Positions 24,600-33,808 of a DNA stretch of 64,000 bases are shown in pieces; within the stretch, counting starts at the first letter, position 1; each line of letters begins with the position of its first letter. Below the pieces are notes generated by a model. It was not told the DNA's origin, did not search any database, and saw only the letters and a program-made list of their open reading frames with translations. The stretch spans positions 124,001 to 188,000 of the forward strand of contig CALVGG010000002.1 in assembly GCA_944327085.1 (NCBI GenBank). Reading direction: 5' to 3'. The stretch comes from an uncultured Elusimicrobiales bacterium. Lineage in GTDB: Bacteria; Elusimicrobiota; Elusimicrobia; Elusimicrobiales; Elusimicrobiaceae. The position numbers and the translations under genes were made by a program.

Positions 24600-25334
24600 A
24601 TGAAAAAAGTCATTGCCGTTTCTGCCGTTATTTTATTTGTGTTGGTGGGCGCGTGCCTGATTTTCTGGCGCCATACGCCGTTTGCATACAGCGGCGTGGT
24701 GGAAGCCGTGGAGGTGGACGTGCCCGCCCGCCTGGGGGACACCATTAAAACCCTGCCCGTGCAGGAGGGCTCCCCCGTGCAACAAGGGGAAGTGCTGGCC
24801 CGGCTGGATTGCCAAGACGTTTCCTTGCAGTACGCCATTGCGCAAAAAGAGTTTGAGCGCGCCGCCCAATTATTAAAAACTACCGCCGGCTCGCGCGAGA
24901 ATTACGACCTTAAAAAACACCAGTTTGACCAAGCCTCCCTGCACAAAGACTGGTGCGACATCAAAAGCCCCTTAACCGGCAAAGTGCTTTATAAATATTA
25001 CGAAGAGGGGGAATTTATTCCCGCCGGCCGCAAACTGTTAACCGTGGCCGATTTGGCCCAAATGGACGTGTGGGTATATGTGGAGCATGACCTGCTGGCC
25101 CGTTTAAAACCGGGTATGGAAGTGGAAGGCTTTTTGCCGGAAACAAACCAGCATTTTAAAGGGGTTATTTTATCTATTAACGACGAGGCCGAATTCACCC
25201 CCAAAAACGTGCAAACCCGCCGCGAGCGCGAACGCCTGGTGTACGGCATAAAAACCCGTTTTGAAAACGACCAAAACCAAACCTTAAAACCGGGTATGAC
25301 GCTGGAAGTGTCCTTCCCGCTGGAGGATAAATAA
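24600..25334 (+). CDS. HlyD-family periplasmic adaptor
   Basis: 244 residues. One N-terminal membrane helix (about 4-25), then the split lipoyl/barrel-sandwich domain (VEVDVPARLGDTIKTLPVQEGSPVQQGEVLARLDCQD ... DIKSPLTGKVLYKYYEEGEFIPAGRKLLTVAD) typical of membrane fusion proteins; the hairpin is short. It links the ABC inner-membrane pump to the TolC-like channel, like YbhG. Start 5 bases after the TolC-like stop; shares a base (TAATG) with the next gene. Confidence 0.8.
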   Translation: MKKVIAVSAVILFVLVGACLIFWRHTPFAYSGVVEAVEVDVPARLGDTIKTLPVQEGSPVQQGEVLARLDCQDVSLQYAIAQKEFERAAQLLKTTAGSRENYDLKKHQFDQASLHKDWCDIKSPLTGKVLYKYYEEGEFIPAGRKLLTVADLAQMDVWVYVEHDLLARLKPGMEVEGFLPETNQHFKGVILSINDEAEFTPKNVQTRRERERLVYGIKTRFENDQNQTLKPGMTLEVSFPLEDK

Positions 25335-26050
25335 TGCCCGCGCTTGGCGTACGGGTGGAAAATGTAACCAAACAGTTGGGCCATACCACGGCGCTGGATC
25401 AGGTAAGCACCGTGTTTGAGCCGGGGCTTGTGCACGGCATTGTGGGCCCCAACGGCGCAGGCAAAACCACGCTTATGCGCGTGCTTACGGGGCTGTTACA
25501 CCCCACGCAGGGCCGGGTGGAATATTATGACCAGGCTGGCCCTGTTTCGCCCGCGCAGGCTAAATATGCCGAGGGGTACTTTCCCCAGGAGCCCAGTTTA
25601 TACCCGGACCTTAGCTGCCGGGAACATTTGGAATTTTTTAGGGATTTATACGGCCTTAGCCAGGCCGATTACGCGCCCCGCATGCAGGAGCTGTTTGAAG
25701 CCACCGGCATGAGCGCTTTTAAAGAGCGCCCCGCCGGCAAACTTTCCGGCGGAATGTATAAAAAGCTGGGGCTTATGTGCGTGTTGCTAAACCGCCCGCG
25801 CCTGCTGCTGTTGGACGAGCCCACCGTGGGGGTGGACCCCGTCAGCCGTCAGGAACTGTGGGACCTGGTGTACGGCTTTGCCGGGCAAAACACCACCGTG
25901 GTGTTAACCACCTCGTATATGGACGAAGCCCAGCGCTGCGCCAAAGTGCACGTGCTGGACGGCGGGCATTTAAAAGCCGCCGCCGCCCCGCAGGAGTTAA
26001 TGCGCCGGTTTAACGTAACCCAATTTGCGGACATTTTTTTAAAACCATGA
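25334..26050 (+). CDS. ABC transporter ATP-binding protein
   Basis: 238 residues. Walker A GPNGAGKTT, signature LSGGMYKK, Walker B LLLLDEPTVGVDP are all present. It couples ATP hydrolysis to one of the ABC-2 permeases encoded downstream. In E. coli YbhF two such domains are fused; here they are separate genes, and this one corresponds to the first half. Overlaps the next gene by four bases. Confidence 0.85.
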   Translation: MPALGVRVENVTKQLGHTTALDQVSTVFEPGLVHGIVGPNGAGKTTLMRVLTGLLHPTQGRVEYYDQAGPVSPAQAKYAEGYFPQEPSLYPDLSCREHLEFFRDLYGLSQADYAPRMQELFEATGMSAFKERPAGKLSGGMYKKLGLMCVLLNRPRLLLLDEPTVGVDPVSRQELWDLVYGFAGQNTTVVLTTSYMDEAQRCAKVHVLDGGHLKAAAAPQELMRRFNVTQFADIFLKP

Positions 26051-26976
26051 AAACAGAACCCAATGTAATTGAGGTAGAAAATTTAACCGTAGCCTTTGGA
26101 GATTTTAAAGCCGTGGACGGAATTTCCTTTTACGTCAAACGGGGGGAAATATTTGGCTTTTTGGGCGCCAACGGGGCGGGAAAAACCACCACCATACGCT
26201 GCATTTGCGGGCTGTTGAACCCCACATCCGGCACGGTGCTGGTGGACGGAAAAGATGTTTCTTCCCATACGGCGGTGTTAAAGCCGCGCATTGGGTATAT
26301 GTCCCAAAAATTTACTTTATATCCGGATTTAACCGTGCGCGAAAACCTGCTTTTTGCCGGCAGTTTATACGGCCTTAGACGCAAAGACATAAAACCCCGC
26401 GCCGAAGAGCTGATGCGCTTTATCGGCCTTAGCCAACACTTAAACGAGCCCGTAAAACTGCTTTCCGGCGGGGTAAAGCAGATGGTGGCCCTGGCCGCCA
26501 CCCTGCTGCATAACCCGGATTTGATTTTTTTGGACGAGCCCACCGCAGGCACCTCTCCCATTACCCGGGCGGATTTTTGGCGTTTGATACGCACGCTGGC
26601 GCAAAACGGCAAAACGGTGTTTGTTACCACGCATTATATGGACGAGGCCGAATACTGCGGGCGCATTGTGCTGATGGAGCGCGGGCGCATTATTGCCACG
26701 GGCACGCCGGAGGAATTAAAGAAGCAGTTTTTCCCTGTCCCGCCGGTGGAACTCGTTTTCACCCAGCCCCGGCAGGCAAGCGTGCGGGAGGATTTGCAGC
26801 GGCTTAACCTGGGCACGGCGGAAAATTTTTCCGGCGGGCTGCGCGTGCGGGTAACGGATATGGAGGGCTTTAAAGCCTACGCACAAACCCGGGAGGGGGT
26901 ATTTACTTACCGCCCGGTGGCGCCCACGCTGGAAGACGTATTTTTAAAAGCCGTCAGCGGGAGGAACGCCCAATGA
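26047..26976 (+). CDS. ABC transporter ATP-binding protein
   Basis: 309 residues. Walker A GANGAGKTT, signature LSGGVKQ, Walker B LIFLDEPTAGTSP followed by ITRADFW, which is close to the second half of YbhF. A C-terminal extension of ~70 residues follows the nucleotide-binding domain. Works with the paralogue upstream and the two permeases. Overlaps the permease gene by four bases. Confidence 0.85.
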   Translation: MKTEPNVIEVENLTVAFGDFKAVDGISFYVKRGEIFGFLGANGAGKTTTIRCICGLLNPTSGTVLVDGKDVSSHTAVLKPRIGYMSQKFTLYPDLTVRENLLFAGSLYGLRRKDIKPRAEELMRFIGLSQHLNEPVKLLSGGVKQMVALAATLLHNPDLIFLDEPTAGTSPITRADFWRLIRTLAQNGKTVFVTTHYMDEAEYCGRIVLMERGRIIATGTPEELKKQFFPVPPVELVFTQPRQASVREDLQRLNLGTAENFSGGLRVRVTDMEGFKAYAQTREGVFTYRPVAPTLEDVFLKAVSGRNAQ

Positions 26977-28100
26977 AACTGTTTTTTAGAAGGGTTTTTT
27001 CCGTAGCGGCTAAGGAATATAAACATATTCTGCGCGATCCGTTTACCCTGGTGGTAGCGCTGGTGCTTCCTTTGGTGTTTGTGGGCATGTTTGGGTTTGT
27101 GATTGACTTGGACTATAAACATATGCGCCTGTACGTGCGCGATAATGACCAAACTTCCGTTTCCAGGCGGTTTTTGCAGGAGGTTTCTTCTTCCGGGTAT
27201 TTTGACCAGACTCCCCTGCACAGCCCTTCTCTGGCGGACGCTGCCCTGCAAAAAAACAACACGCCCGCCGTGCTGATTATTAAACCCGGCTTTGGCCGCC
27301 ACGTAAAAACGGGGGATCCTTCTTCCCCCGGCCGTCTGCAGCTGCTTACCGACGGGACGGACAACGTGCAGGCCAGTATCATACAAATTTACATGCGCGG
27401 CATTGTGGAGGCCACCACCGCCCTTTTTGCGGGCGAAGATGCCCCGGCGGCGTCCTCGCGCATACGCACCCGTTTTTTGTTTAACCCGGAGCTAAGCAGC
27501 CGCTGGTTTATTGTGCCCGCTTTAAGCACGGTGATTATCGGGCTTTTGGCCATTATGCTTACCGCCCTTACCGTGGCTAAGGAGTGGGAAAACGGCTCCA
27601 TGGAGCTTTTGCTTTCCACCCCAGTGCGCCCGGCGGAAATTATATTGGGCAAGCTAATCCCTTATTTTTTATTGTCTTTATTTGACGTGCTGGTGGTGTT
27701 TGTGCTGGCGTTAACGGTGTTTCGTATTCCGTTTGAGGGGAGTTTTTTGCTGTATATGGCTGCGTGCGCCATATACGTTACGGGGGCGCTGGCGCTGGGG
27801 CTGGTGATATCGGTGGTTACGCGCCAACAGCAGGCGGCCATACAGTTTGCGTTTGCGGTGGGGCTGTTGCCCTCGTTTATCTTTTCGGGTTTTATTTTCC
27901 CGATAGAAAATATGCCGCTTTTCTTTCAGTATTTTACGGCGCTTTTCCCGCAGCGGTGGTTTTTGCTTATCAGCCGCACTTTGTTTTTGAGCGACGCCGG
28001 CCTGGCCCCCCTGGCGCCCGCTTTTTGGGGCATTGGGCTGTTTGCGGTAGGGATGATTACGCTTGCCGTATTTAAATTTAAAACGGATGTGGAACCATGA
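26973..28100 (+). CDS. ABC-2 type permease (YbhS-like)
   Basis: 375 residues. One N-terminal helix, a ~130-residue periplasmic domain, then five membrane helices, with EWENGSMELLLSTPVRPAEIILGKLIPYF, the ABC-2 coupling-helix block. Such permeases export drugs or lipophilic compounds. Overlaps the next permease by four bases. Confidence 0.85.
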   Translation: MKLFFRRVFSVAAKEYKHILRDPFTLVVALVLPLVFVGMFGFVIDLDYKHMRLYVRDNDQTSVSRRFLQEVSSSGYFDQTPLHSPSLADAALQKNNTPAVLIIKPGFGRHVKTGDPSSPGRLQLLTDGTDNVQASIIQIYMRGIVEATTALFAGEDAPAASSRIRTRFLFNPELSSRWFIVPALSTVIIGLLAIMLTALTVAKEWENGSMELLLSTPVRPAEIILGKLIPYFLLSLFDVLVVFVLALTVFRIPFEGSFLLYMAACAIYVTGALALGLVISVVTRQQQAAIQFAFAVGLLPSFIFSGFIFPIENMPLFFQYFTALFPQRWFLLISRTLFLSDAGLAPLAPAFWGIGLFAVGMITLAVFKFKTDVEP

Positions 28101-29206
28101 GAGTGCGCCCGGTTACTTTGAAAGGTTTTTTTAAAAAAGAGTTCACGCAAATTCTGCGGGACCCCAAAATGCTGTTTGCCATTTTCTTTATCCCGCTCAT
28201 CCAAACGGTAATGTTTGGCCTGGCTTTAACCAGCGAGGTAAAAAACGTGGAACTGGCCGTTTTGGCTAAACCCAACAGCCGCGTAGCGCGCGACATACGC
28301 GCGCGGGCGCAGGCCTCGGGCTGGTTTAAAATTTCTCCCGTTACCCAAACGGCGGACCCGACCCTGCTTATTGAAAGCCACCGGGCGGAAGCCGTGTTAA
28401 TTGCCCCCAAAGAAGGTTTTGAAAAAGCCCTTGAGCGCGGAAATGCCCCCATACAGCTTTTGGTAAACGCCACCAACGCCCAGCGCGCCCAGCAGGTAAA
28501 CGGATACGTGCAGCAAATTGTGGCGCAGGTGGCGGCCGAGCGCGGCTATGCCCTTTCCCCCGGCCTGATACAGCTGGACCAACGCATTTTGTTTAACCAT
28601 AATTTAGATACCACCTCTTATATGATACCGGCCCTGATGGTAATGTCCACCTTCATTGTGCTGCTGGTGGTGTGCGGGATGGCCATTGCCAAAGAAAAGG
28701 AAACGGGCACGATGGAAAAATTAATCGCCTCCCCTTGCACGGTGGAAGAAATTATGCTGGGTAAAACCTTGCCGTATTTTGTAATAGGCTTAGTGATTGT
28801 GGGGCTTATTTTGTTTGTGGGGGTGGCGTGGTTTGGCATACCGTTTAGGGGCAGTTTGTGGCTGGTGGCGGTAAATGCGGGGCTGTTTGCCTTGTCCGCC
28901 CTAGCGGTGGCGCTTATTATCAGCACGGTGGTGTCCACCCAGCAGCAGGCCATGATGGGCAGCATGCTGTATTTACTGCCGGGCATTTTGCTTTCCGGGG
29001 TGTTTTTCCCGGTGGCCAATATACCGCCGCTGTTTAGGTGGATGTGCTATTTGAACCCGATGATGTATTCGGTGGTTAACTTCCGTGCCGTTATTTTAAA
29101 AGGAGGGGACACTGCCCTCTTTTGGAGCAACTGTTTCTGGCTTACGGGCATTTGCGTGGTGTTGTGCGTGCTGGCGTATAAAAACTTTAAATCTACCTTA
29201 AATTAG
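28097..29206 (+). CDS. ABC-2 type permease (YbhR-like)
   Basis: 369 residues with the same topology as the preceding gene and the matching block KEKETGTMEKLIASPCTVEEIMLGKTLPYF. The two would form a heterodimer with the two ATPases. Last gene of the six-gene pump operon; a GGCCTA/TAGGCC inverted repeat follows at 29215-29234 and may slow or end transcription. Confidence 0.85.
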   Translation: MRVRPVTLKGFFKKEFTQILRDPKMLFAIFFIPLIQTVMFGLALTSEVKNVELAVLAKPNSRVARDIRARAQASGWFKISPVTQTADPTLLIESHRAEAVLIAPKEGFEKALERGNAPIQLLVNATNAQRAQQVNGYVQQIVAQVAAERGYALSPGLIQLDQRILFNHNLDTTSYMIPALMVMSTFIVLLVVCGMAIAKEKETGTMEKLIASPCTVEEIMLGKTLPYFVIGLVIVGLILFVGVAWFGIPFRGSLWLVAVNAGLFALSALAVALIISTVVSTQQQAMMGSMLYLLPGILLSGVFFPVANIPPLFRWMCYLNPMMYSVVNFRAVILKGGDTALFWSNCFWLTGICVVLCVLAYKNFKSTLN

Positions 29207-29228
29207 TACCAAAAGGCCTATTTGCGGT

Positions 29229-29278
29229 TAGGCCCAAAGTCTCTTGTGGGGGGCCGGGCATAAAGGTATCCTATTGGT
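29229..29278 (+). promoter_or_regulatory. Shared promoter module, copy 2 (leaderless)
   Basis: TAGGCCCAAAGTCTCT at 29229-29244 (12 of 16 positions equal to the copy before 17367), 22 bp, TATCCT at 29267-29272, 6 bp, then the ATG at 29279. TTGTGG at 29244-29249 is a possible -35 with a 17-bp spacer. No ribosome binding site. Confidence 0.6.
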
Positions 29279-30466
29279 ATGAAACATTATTATAAAACCA
29301 TTGTATTGTTTTGTTTGGGGCTGTGCGTTTGCAGTGCTGCCCCGGTGTATGCACAGGGCAAAAAGGAAGTTGCCAAAAATGTCATACGCAAGTTAACACC
29401 TCAAGAGGCAAGTAACAAGCGTATTCACGCCATTTTATGGGAAAAAGCCAAGGCCAGCCGTGCGGAGCGGGCCATTAAAAAGAATATGCGCATGCAATCG
29501 GCCCTGCAGGCTGCCAATAATTACCACCCGCTTACGGAAAGAAACCGCATTGTTCCCACTCCTAAAGAGCAATTAAAATTTAATGCCTACCGCTTAACGC
29601 CCGATCAAATACAAACCCAGGCTGCCAAATACGAAGAACTTATGCAGCAGTTTTTGGCATTTAAACAGAATTGGGACGCCCGCGTATTTTATTTGGAACT
29701 GTATAAAAATTTTAACGCCATTGAGTCTATGGAAAGAAAACAACTGTTGCGAAGCGGCGGGGAGTTAATGTCCCGGGTAAAGTATCAGTTGGATTTTTTA
29801 CTTAAGGACGATAAACCCCTCCAGCAGGCGTATGATTATTTGGCCTCCGCGCTGGAACAACTGGAACCGGCTTATTTTGGTATGTTTGAAAGAAAAGGAG
29901 CCCCCACCCGGCAGGACCGCGCTTTTGTGCCGGAGCAGTTTTTCTTAAAAGATCCTTCCCAAGCTAAGTGGCGTGAAACACAGTGGGAGGACTATCAGCC
30001 TCTTTACAGCGGGGCAAAGGAATTGGTGGCCCCCATTGCCAGCCAACTGCCCCAAAACCTGCACATTGCTTTAGTGAATGACCACCCCGGTATGATTGGT
30101 TCCGTTAAAAACTGGGTGGCGGCCGGTTATTTTGGTAAAGGCGCTAAAGTGGAAATTTTCCAAACGGCCTCTGCCCTGCTGCAAACCAAGAAAGAATTTG
30201 ACGTGATTATTACCGATATCTTGGTGCCCGGCGGCGGGGGGCAGTTTTTGGCCTATCATTTAAGAAAAACCGGCTATAATAAACCCATCTTGGCTTTAAG
30301 CGAATACCGCGAAGAAGACTGCCGCGCCGCCGAACTTTTTAACGTGGGGATAGACGGATATATTTACGCGGATGATTTCTTCCGCAATTATATAGGTTAC
30401 CGCTATTTGCCCGCCGCTTTAAAAACGTATTTTGATTTAAAATCCGCCAACCATTGGCAGCATTAA
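29279..30466 (+). CDS. Exported protein with response-regulator receiver-like domain
   Basis: 395 residues. A signal peptide (MKHYYKTIVLFCLGLCVCSAAPVYA) is followed by a basic, helical region (30-250) and a receiver-like domain (about 260-366): LHIALVNDHPG (Asn267-Asp268 in the acid pocket), DVIITDILVPGGG (Asp313 as phosphoacceptor), PILALSEY (Ser341). The usual lysine is missing (GYIYADD). A receiver with a signal peptide would act outside the cytoplasm, where no phosphodonor is known, so it is probably a pseudo-receiver used for binding. Monocistronic, leaderless-type promoter, terminator behind. Confidence 0.6.
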   Translation: MKHYYKTIVLFCLGLCVCSAAPVYAQGKKEVAKNVIRKLTPQEASNKRIHAILWEKAKASRAERAIKKNMRMQSALQAANNYHPLTERNRIVPTPKEQLKFNAYRLTPDQIQTQAAKYEELMQQFLAFKQNWDARVFYLELYKNFNAIESMERKQLLRSGGELMSRVKYQLDFLLKDDKPLQQAYDYLASALEQLEPAYFGMFERKGAPTRQDRAFVPEQFFLKDPSQAKWRETQWEDYQPLYSGAKELVAPIASQLPQNLHIALVNDHPGMIGSVKNWVAAGYFGKGAKVEIFQTASALLQTKKEFDVIITDILVPGGGGQFLAYHLRKTGYNKPILALSEYREEDCRAAELFNVGIDGYIYADDFFRNYIGYRYLPAALKTYFDLKSANHWQH

Positions 30467-30485
30467 GCACACTTTTTAGCAGCAA

Positions 30486-30514
30486 AAAACCGGGCCCGTT
30501 AAAGCCCGGTTTTT
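30486..30514 (+). terminator. Rho-independent terminator
   Basis: AAAACCGGGC / GCCCGGTTTT stem followed by a T-rich run, 20 bases after the exported receiver-like gene. Confidence 0.85.
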
Positions 30515-30623
30515 ATTTTAGGCGTGCGCAAATTAAATATGCTGGCGGATATAAATGTTGGCGCCCGGCCTGCCTGCGTGTTGTTACCGGCAGGGCGGTA
30601 AAGAACAATTTTGTATGCAATAA

Positions 30624-30652
30624 AAAAAGCCGCTTTTAACAAGCGGCTTTTT
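30624..30652 (-). terminator. Terminator of the pilin gene
   Basis: AAAAAGCCGCTT / AAGCGGCTTTTT stem just past the stop of the minus-strand pilin gene; T-run on both strands. Confidence 0.8.
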
Positions 30653-30669
30653 AAGAGTAAACAAACGGG

Positions 30670-31143
30670 TTAAAAACCGTTATCAGCCAAGGTTTTGCTG
30701 CCGGCAATGGCATAGCAAAATTTGGCGCTTTCATCGGCCGTATTGTATTTGCAGGTGCGGGTCCAGTTTGTGCCGTCGTTGGTGGACGTTTCAATGGTGT
30801 ATTTGGGCTCGGCAATGCGCTGTGCCCGGATAACGAACGGAGCCGTACCGCTTACGGAAATACAAAAGTTTTTGCCGCCATATCCCCCGCTGCTAGTACA
30901 ATCAGCGGTATTTTTAGGCAGTTCAATATCCAATTTTTTGAGATTTGCATTGTCAGGCCATTCATCTTTTTGCAGATAATAGCGTTCCGCCGCGTAGCGC
31001 ACCGCGCCGGAAAGGGTTAAGGCTTCCGTGGCGCGGGATTTTTCAATAGCAGTGGTATACTGCGGCAAAGCCACGGCGGAAAGTACCCCGATAATGAGCA
31101 CTACCACCAGCAGCTCAATTAACGTAAAACCTTTTGTGTTCAT
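30670..31143 (-). CDS. Type IV pilin-like protein (PilE/PulG type)
   Basis: 157 residues, ATG at 31143 after GGAGA. Short leader MNTKG then FTLIELLVVVLIIGVLSAVALPQY, with the prepilin peptidase site after Gly5 and Glu5 of the mature protein. Conserved alpha-1 tail IEKSRATEAL, then a small globular domain with two Cys pairs (TADC...FC, RTC...FC). It would be a major or minor pilin processed by a prepilin peptidase not encoded here. A lone gene away from the assembly operon at 48-62 kb. Confidence 0.85.
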   Translation of the reverse strand: MNTKGFTLIELLVVVLIIGVLSAVALPQYTTAIEKSRATEALTLSGAVRYAAERYYLQKDEWPDNANLKKLDIELPKNTADCTSSGGYGGKNFCISVSGTAPFVIRAQRIAEPKYTIETSTNDGTNWTRTCKYNTADESAKFCYAIAGSKTLADNGF

Positions 31144-31260
31144 AATAAAAATCTCCTTGATGACTGATATAAATTGTACATAAATAGTATACCAAAAAAC
31201 CTGTAAAATGCAATATATTCCTTACGCGCGCGGGGAATAAAAAATTGTTAATATATGAAT

Positions 31261-33549
31261 ATGCCTAAAAAACGCGTTTCGCAAAAACAGTCCATCTCTT
31301 CCGCACACGCAAAACCGCAGGCCGGTTTATCCGGCCCCGGCGTTTTTATGCGCAAAGCCCTGGCTTGGGGCGCGGGAATATTGGGGATATTAATTACCGT
31401 TTCTTTTTTTACCGGTACGTATGACACGGCCCAAGCCAAAGACACGCTTCTTTTTGGCGGGGGGAGTGCGCTGGTTTTATGGTGGATTTCGCTTTTGGTG
31501 CAGGAAAAGCGTTTTTTTGTTTCCCGGGCTAATTGGCTGTGGTATATTCCTTTTTGGGGATATTACGCGTTTATGCTGGCCTCCGTACTATGGGCGCCGT
31601 ACCGTACCGAATGCTGGGCGGAATTTAGCCGCTACGCCTTGTATTTTGGGTTAACGTTAATGGCGCTTGCGCAGTTTAGGCTGTTTCCCGTACGGGTGCT
31701 TAGCTGCTGTATTGTATGGGCGGCGTGGATATCTTACGTTTATGGTTTTTTGCAAGTGCTGGACCGGTTTTTTACCGGGGCGGATTTTATGCCCTGGCGC
31801 GCTTTTTTTGGGGACCGTATTTTCTCCACCCAGGCCAACCCCAACTTTTTTGGGGATTTTATTGTATTTTCTTCCTTTATTGTACTGGCGGAATTTTTGC
31901 GCACCCGCAAAAAAAACTTATTGGTTTTGTACGCCTTGGGCGTGATTGATTTATTCTTTACGCAAAGTAAAGGCGCCTGGGTGGCTTTTGGCGCGGCATT
32001 TGCCGCGGGGGCCTTGGGGTACGTGAATTACTTTTCCACCCGCCTGGCGGTTTACCGCCGCCGGGTAAATATAGCCGCGGCGTGCGTGGTGGCGGGGGCT
32101 GTGTTATTGGCGGGGGTGTATGCGTTAAAACGGGTGGATTCGGTCGGCTTCCGTGTGCATACGTGGGCGTCTGCCTTTTCCATGGTGCAGGACTCGCCGG
32201 TTTTAGGCACCGGGGTGGGCAGCTTTAAAACCATTTATCCCGCTTACAGAAAACCGCAAATTTTCTTTATAGAAAACGCCCACAATACCGAAACCCAACA
32301 CGCCGAAAATGAAATTTTGGAACAATGGACCACCACCGGCAGCCTGGGCCTTATTTTGTTTTTATGGATGTTGTTCTTTGTGTTTTTTGCCGCCCATAAA
32401 CGCCTGCTTGTTTTACGGGGGGAAAACCGGGCGGAAGGCTACTGGCTGTGGGGTTATGCCTGTGCGTTGGCCGGTATATTGCTGCACAGCCAGGTGGACG
32501 TAAGCCTGCATTTTGCTTCCACCGGGGTATTTTTTGCCTTATTCTTAGGGGTTGCCACGGCACTGGCCCGGCCGGAGGAAGGGGCCTCTTTAAACGCACC
32601 TTGCACAGGGGACGGAAAAGCGGCTTTGGCTCCCGCCCGTGCGGGGGCGGTGGCTTGGGGATTACGCTTGGCGGTGTGGGCGGGCGTTTTGGTTGTTTTT
32701 TGCGTGCTTAGCGGGCAGTTTGCTTCTGTTACGGAGGTGATGACTTCCGCCCGCTTTGGGGACGCTTTTTTAAAAGCTGCCGCCTGGGCCGTGTTTTTGG
32801 GCGCTTCTTTAGGCGTTGTGTATGTTACGGTGCGCGCGGCGGGGCAGTTTACGCGCCCGCTTGCCGTGGGGGTGCTTTTACTGGTGCCGGCGGCGGGGTA
32901 TATTAGCTTTCAGCCGTTTATGGCGGACCATTACTACGGCGTTGCCACCGGTTTTGCCAGCCGCAACCAGAAGGACGGCGCCCTGGATTACTTCCAAAAA
33001 GCCATTGACGCCAACCCCTTTAATATGGCCTACCGCCAATACCGGGGCACCATGCTGGCGGGCTCTTTGGATTTTGCCAAAACGTTTAATTCCAAAAAGG
33101 GGGATACTTCCGCCCCCGCCACGGATTACGAACGCGTATTGCGGGATTTTGACGCCGTAAAAAAGGCGTCCCCCAATCATGCCCTGTTGCACCAGGCGTA
33201 TGGGGAGTTTTATTATTCCGCCGCGCTGAAATATTCGGACTTGGCTTCCCGCGCGGCGGACCGCGCCCAGTATGAAAAATATAAAGCCCTGGCATTGGAA
33301 AATATGGATAAAGCCCAGGAAAGTTTTGAATATTCCCTGCTGTTGGACCCGGTGAACCAAAACACCTATGTCTTTTTAACCCAAATAGCCATTTTGCAGC
33401 GCCGCCCCCAGCAGGCCCGCGCCCGAATAGCCGCTTACCGCCAAGGCCCCAAGGAAATTACCGAAAGCCACCTGCTGCAAAAAATGCGCACCAACCCGCG
33501 TATGGACGCGCTGGAAAAACAGGTGGACGCAGCCTTTGGCAAAAAATAA
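31261..33549 (+). CDS. O-antigen ligase/polymerase-like membrane protein with TPR tail
   Basis: About 762 residues. Roughly 12 membrane helices with a periplasmic loop bearing QANPNFFGDF and TGVGSFKTIYP, which fits the Wzy/WaaL/PglL superfamily, then about 200 residues of TPR-like helices (GVATGFASRNQKDGALDYFQKAI onward). It may polymerise or transfer glycans to lipid or to pilin. TAATAT lies exactly 6 bp before the ATG at 31261 and no ribosome binding site is seen, so I prefer this over the ATG at 31255. A longer paralogue lies at 45387. Confidence 0.75.
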   Translation: MPKKRVSQKQSISSAHAKPQAGLSGPGVFMRKALAWGAGILGILITVSFFTGTYDTAQAKDTLLFGGGSALVLWWISLLVQEKRFFVSRANWLWYIPFWGYYAFMLASVLWAPYRTECWAEFSRYALYFGLTLMALAQFRLFPVRVLSCCIVWAAWISYVYGFLQVLDRFFTGADFMPWRAFFGDRIFSTQANPNFFGDFIVFSSFIVLAEFLRTRKKNLLVLYALGVIDLFFTQSKGAWVAFGAAFAAGALGYVNYFSTRLAVYRRRVNIAAACVVAGAVLLAGVYALKRVDSVGFRVHTWASAFSMVQDSPVLGTGVGSFKTIYPAYRKPQIFFIENAHNTETQHAENEILEQWTTTGSLGLILFLWMLFFVFFAAHKRLLVLRGENRAEGYWLWGYACALAGILLHSQVDVSLHFASTGVFFALFLGVATALARPEEGASLNAPCTGDGKAALAPARAGAVAWGLRLAVWAGVLVVFCVLSGQFASVTEVMTSARFGDAFLKAAAWAVFLGASLGVVYVTVRAAGQFTRPLAVGVLLLVPAAGYISFQPFMADHYYGVATGFASRNQKDGALDYFQKAIDANPFNMAYRQYRGTMLAGSLDFAKTFNSKKGDTSAPATDYERVLRDFDAVKKASPNHALLHQAYGEFYYSAALKYSDLASRAADRAQYEKYKALALENMDKAQESFEYSLLLDPVNQNTYVFLTQIAILQRRPQQARARIAAYRQGPKEITESHLLQKMRTNPRMDALEKQVDAAFGKK

Positions 33550-33574
33550 TCCGTTCCTTCTGCGTATAAAAAAC

Positions 33575-33606
33575 AAAAAGCGTTCTTGAGTTTAAGAACG
33601 CTTTTT
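33575..33606. terminator. Bidirectional terminator
   Basis: AAAAAGCGTTCTT / AAGAACGCTTTTT stem with six-base loop, T-runs on both strands, between the ligase-like gene and tRNA-Thr. Confidence 0.9.
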
Positions 33607-33666
33607 ATATAAAAAGCCTGCCCCGGTATAAAAGGGGCCGGCAAAAAGTGAAGAAGGCAATAAAAA

Positions 33667-33739
33667 AGCCGAGACGGGGGATCGAACCCCGGACCTACCG
33701 CTTACGAAGCGGTTGCTCTACCAGCTGAGCTATCTCGGC
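33667..33739 (-). tRNA. tRNA-Thr (anticodon CGT)
   Basis: Minus strand: acceptor GCCGAGA / TCTCGGC, D-arm AGCTCAGCTGGTAGAGC, anticodon arm ACCGC-TTCGTAA-GCGGT giving anticodon CGT (reads ACG), T-arm GGGGTTCGATCCCCC. No encoded CCA, unlike the tRNA-Arg in this window. Confidence 0.95.
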
Positions 33740-33808
33740 AACACAACTGCAATAAATTACGTATAAATATTTTACAAAAAACGGAAAAGTTTTGCACGTA
33801 AAAGCTTT

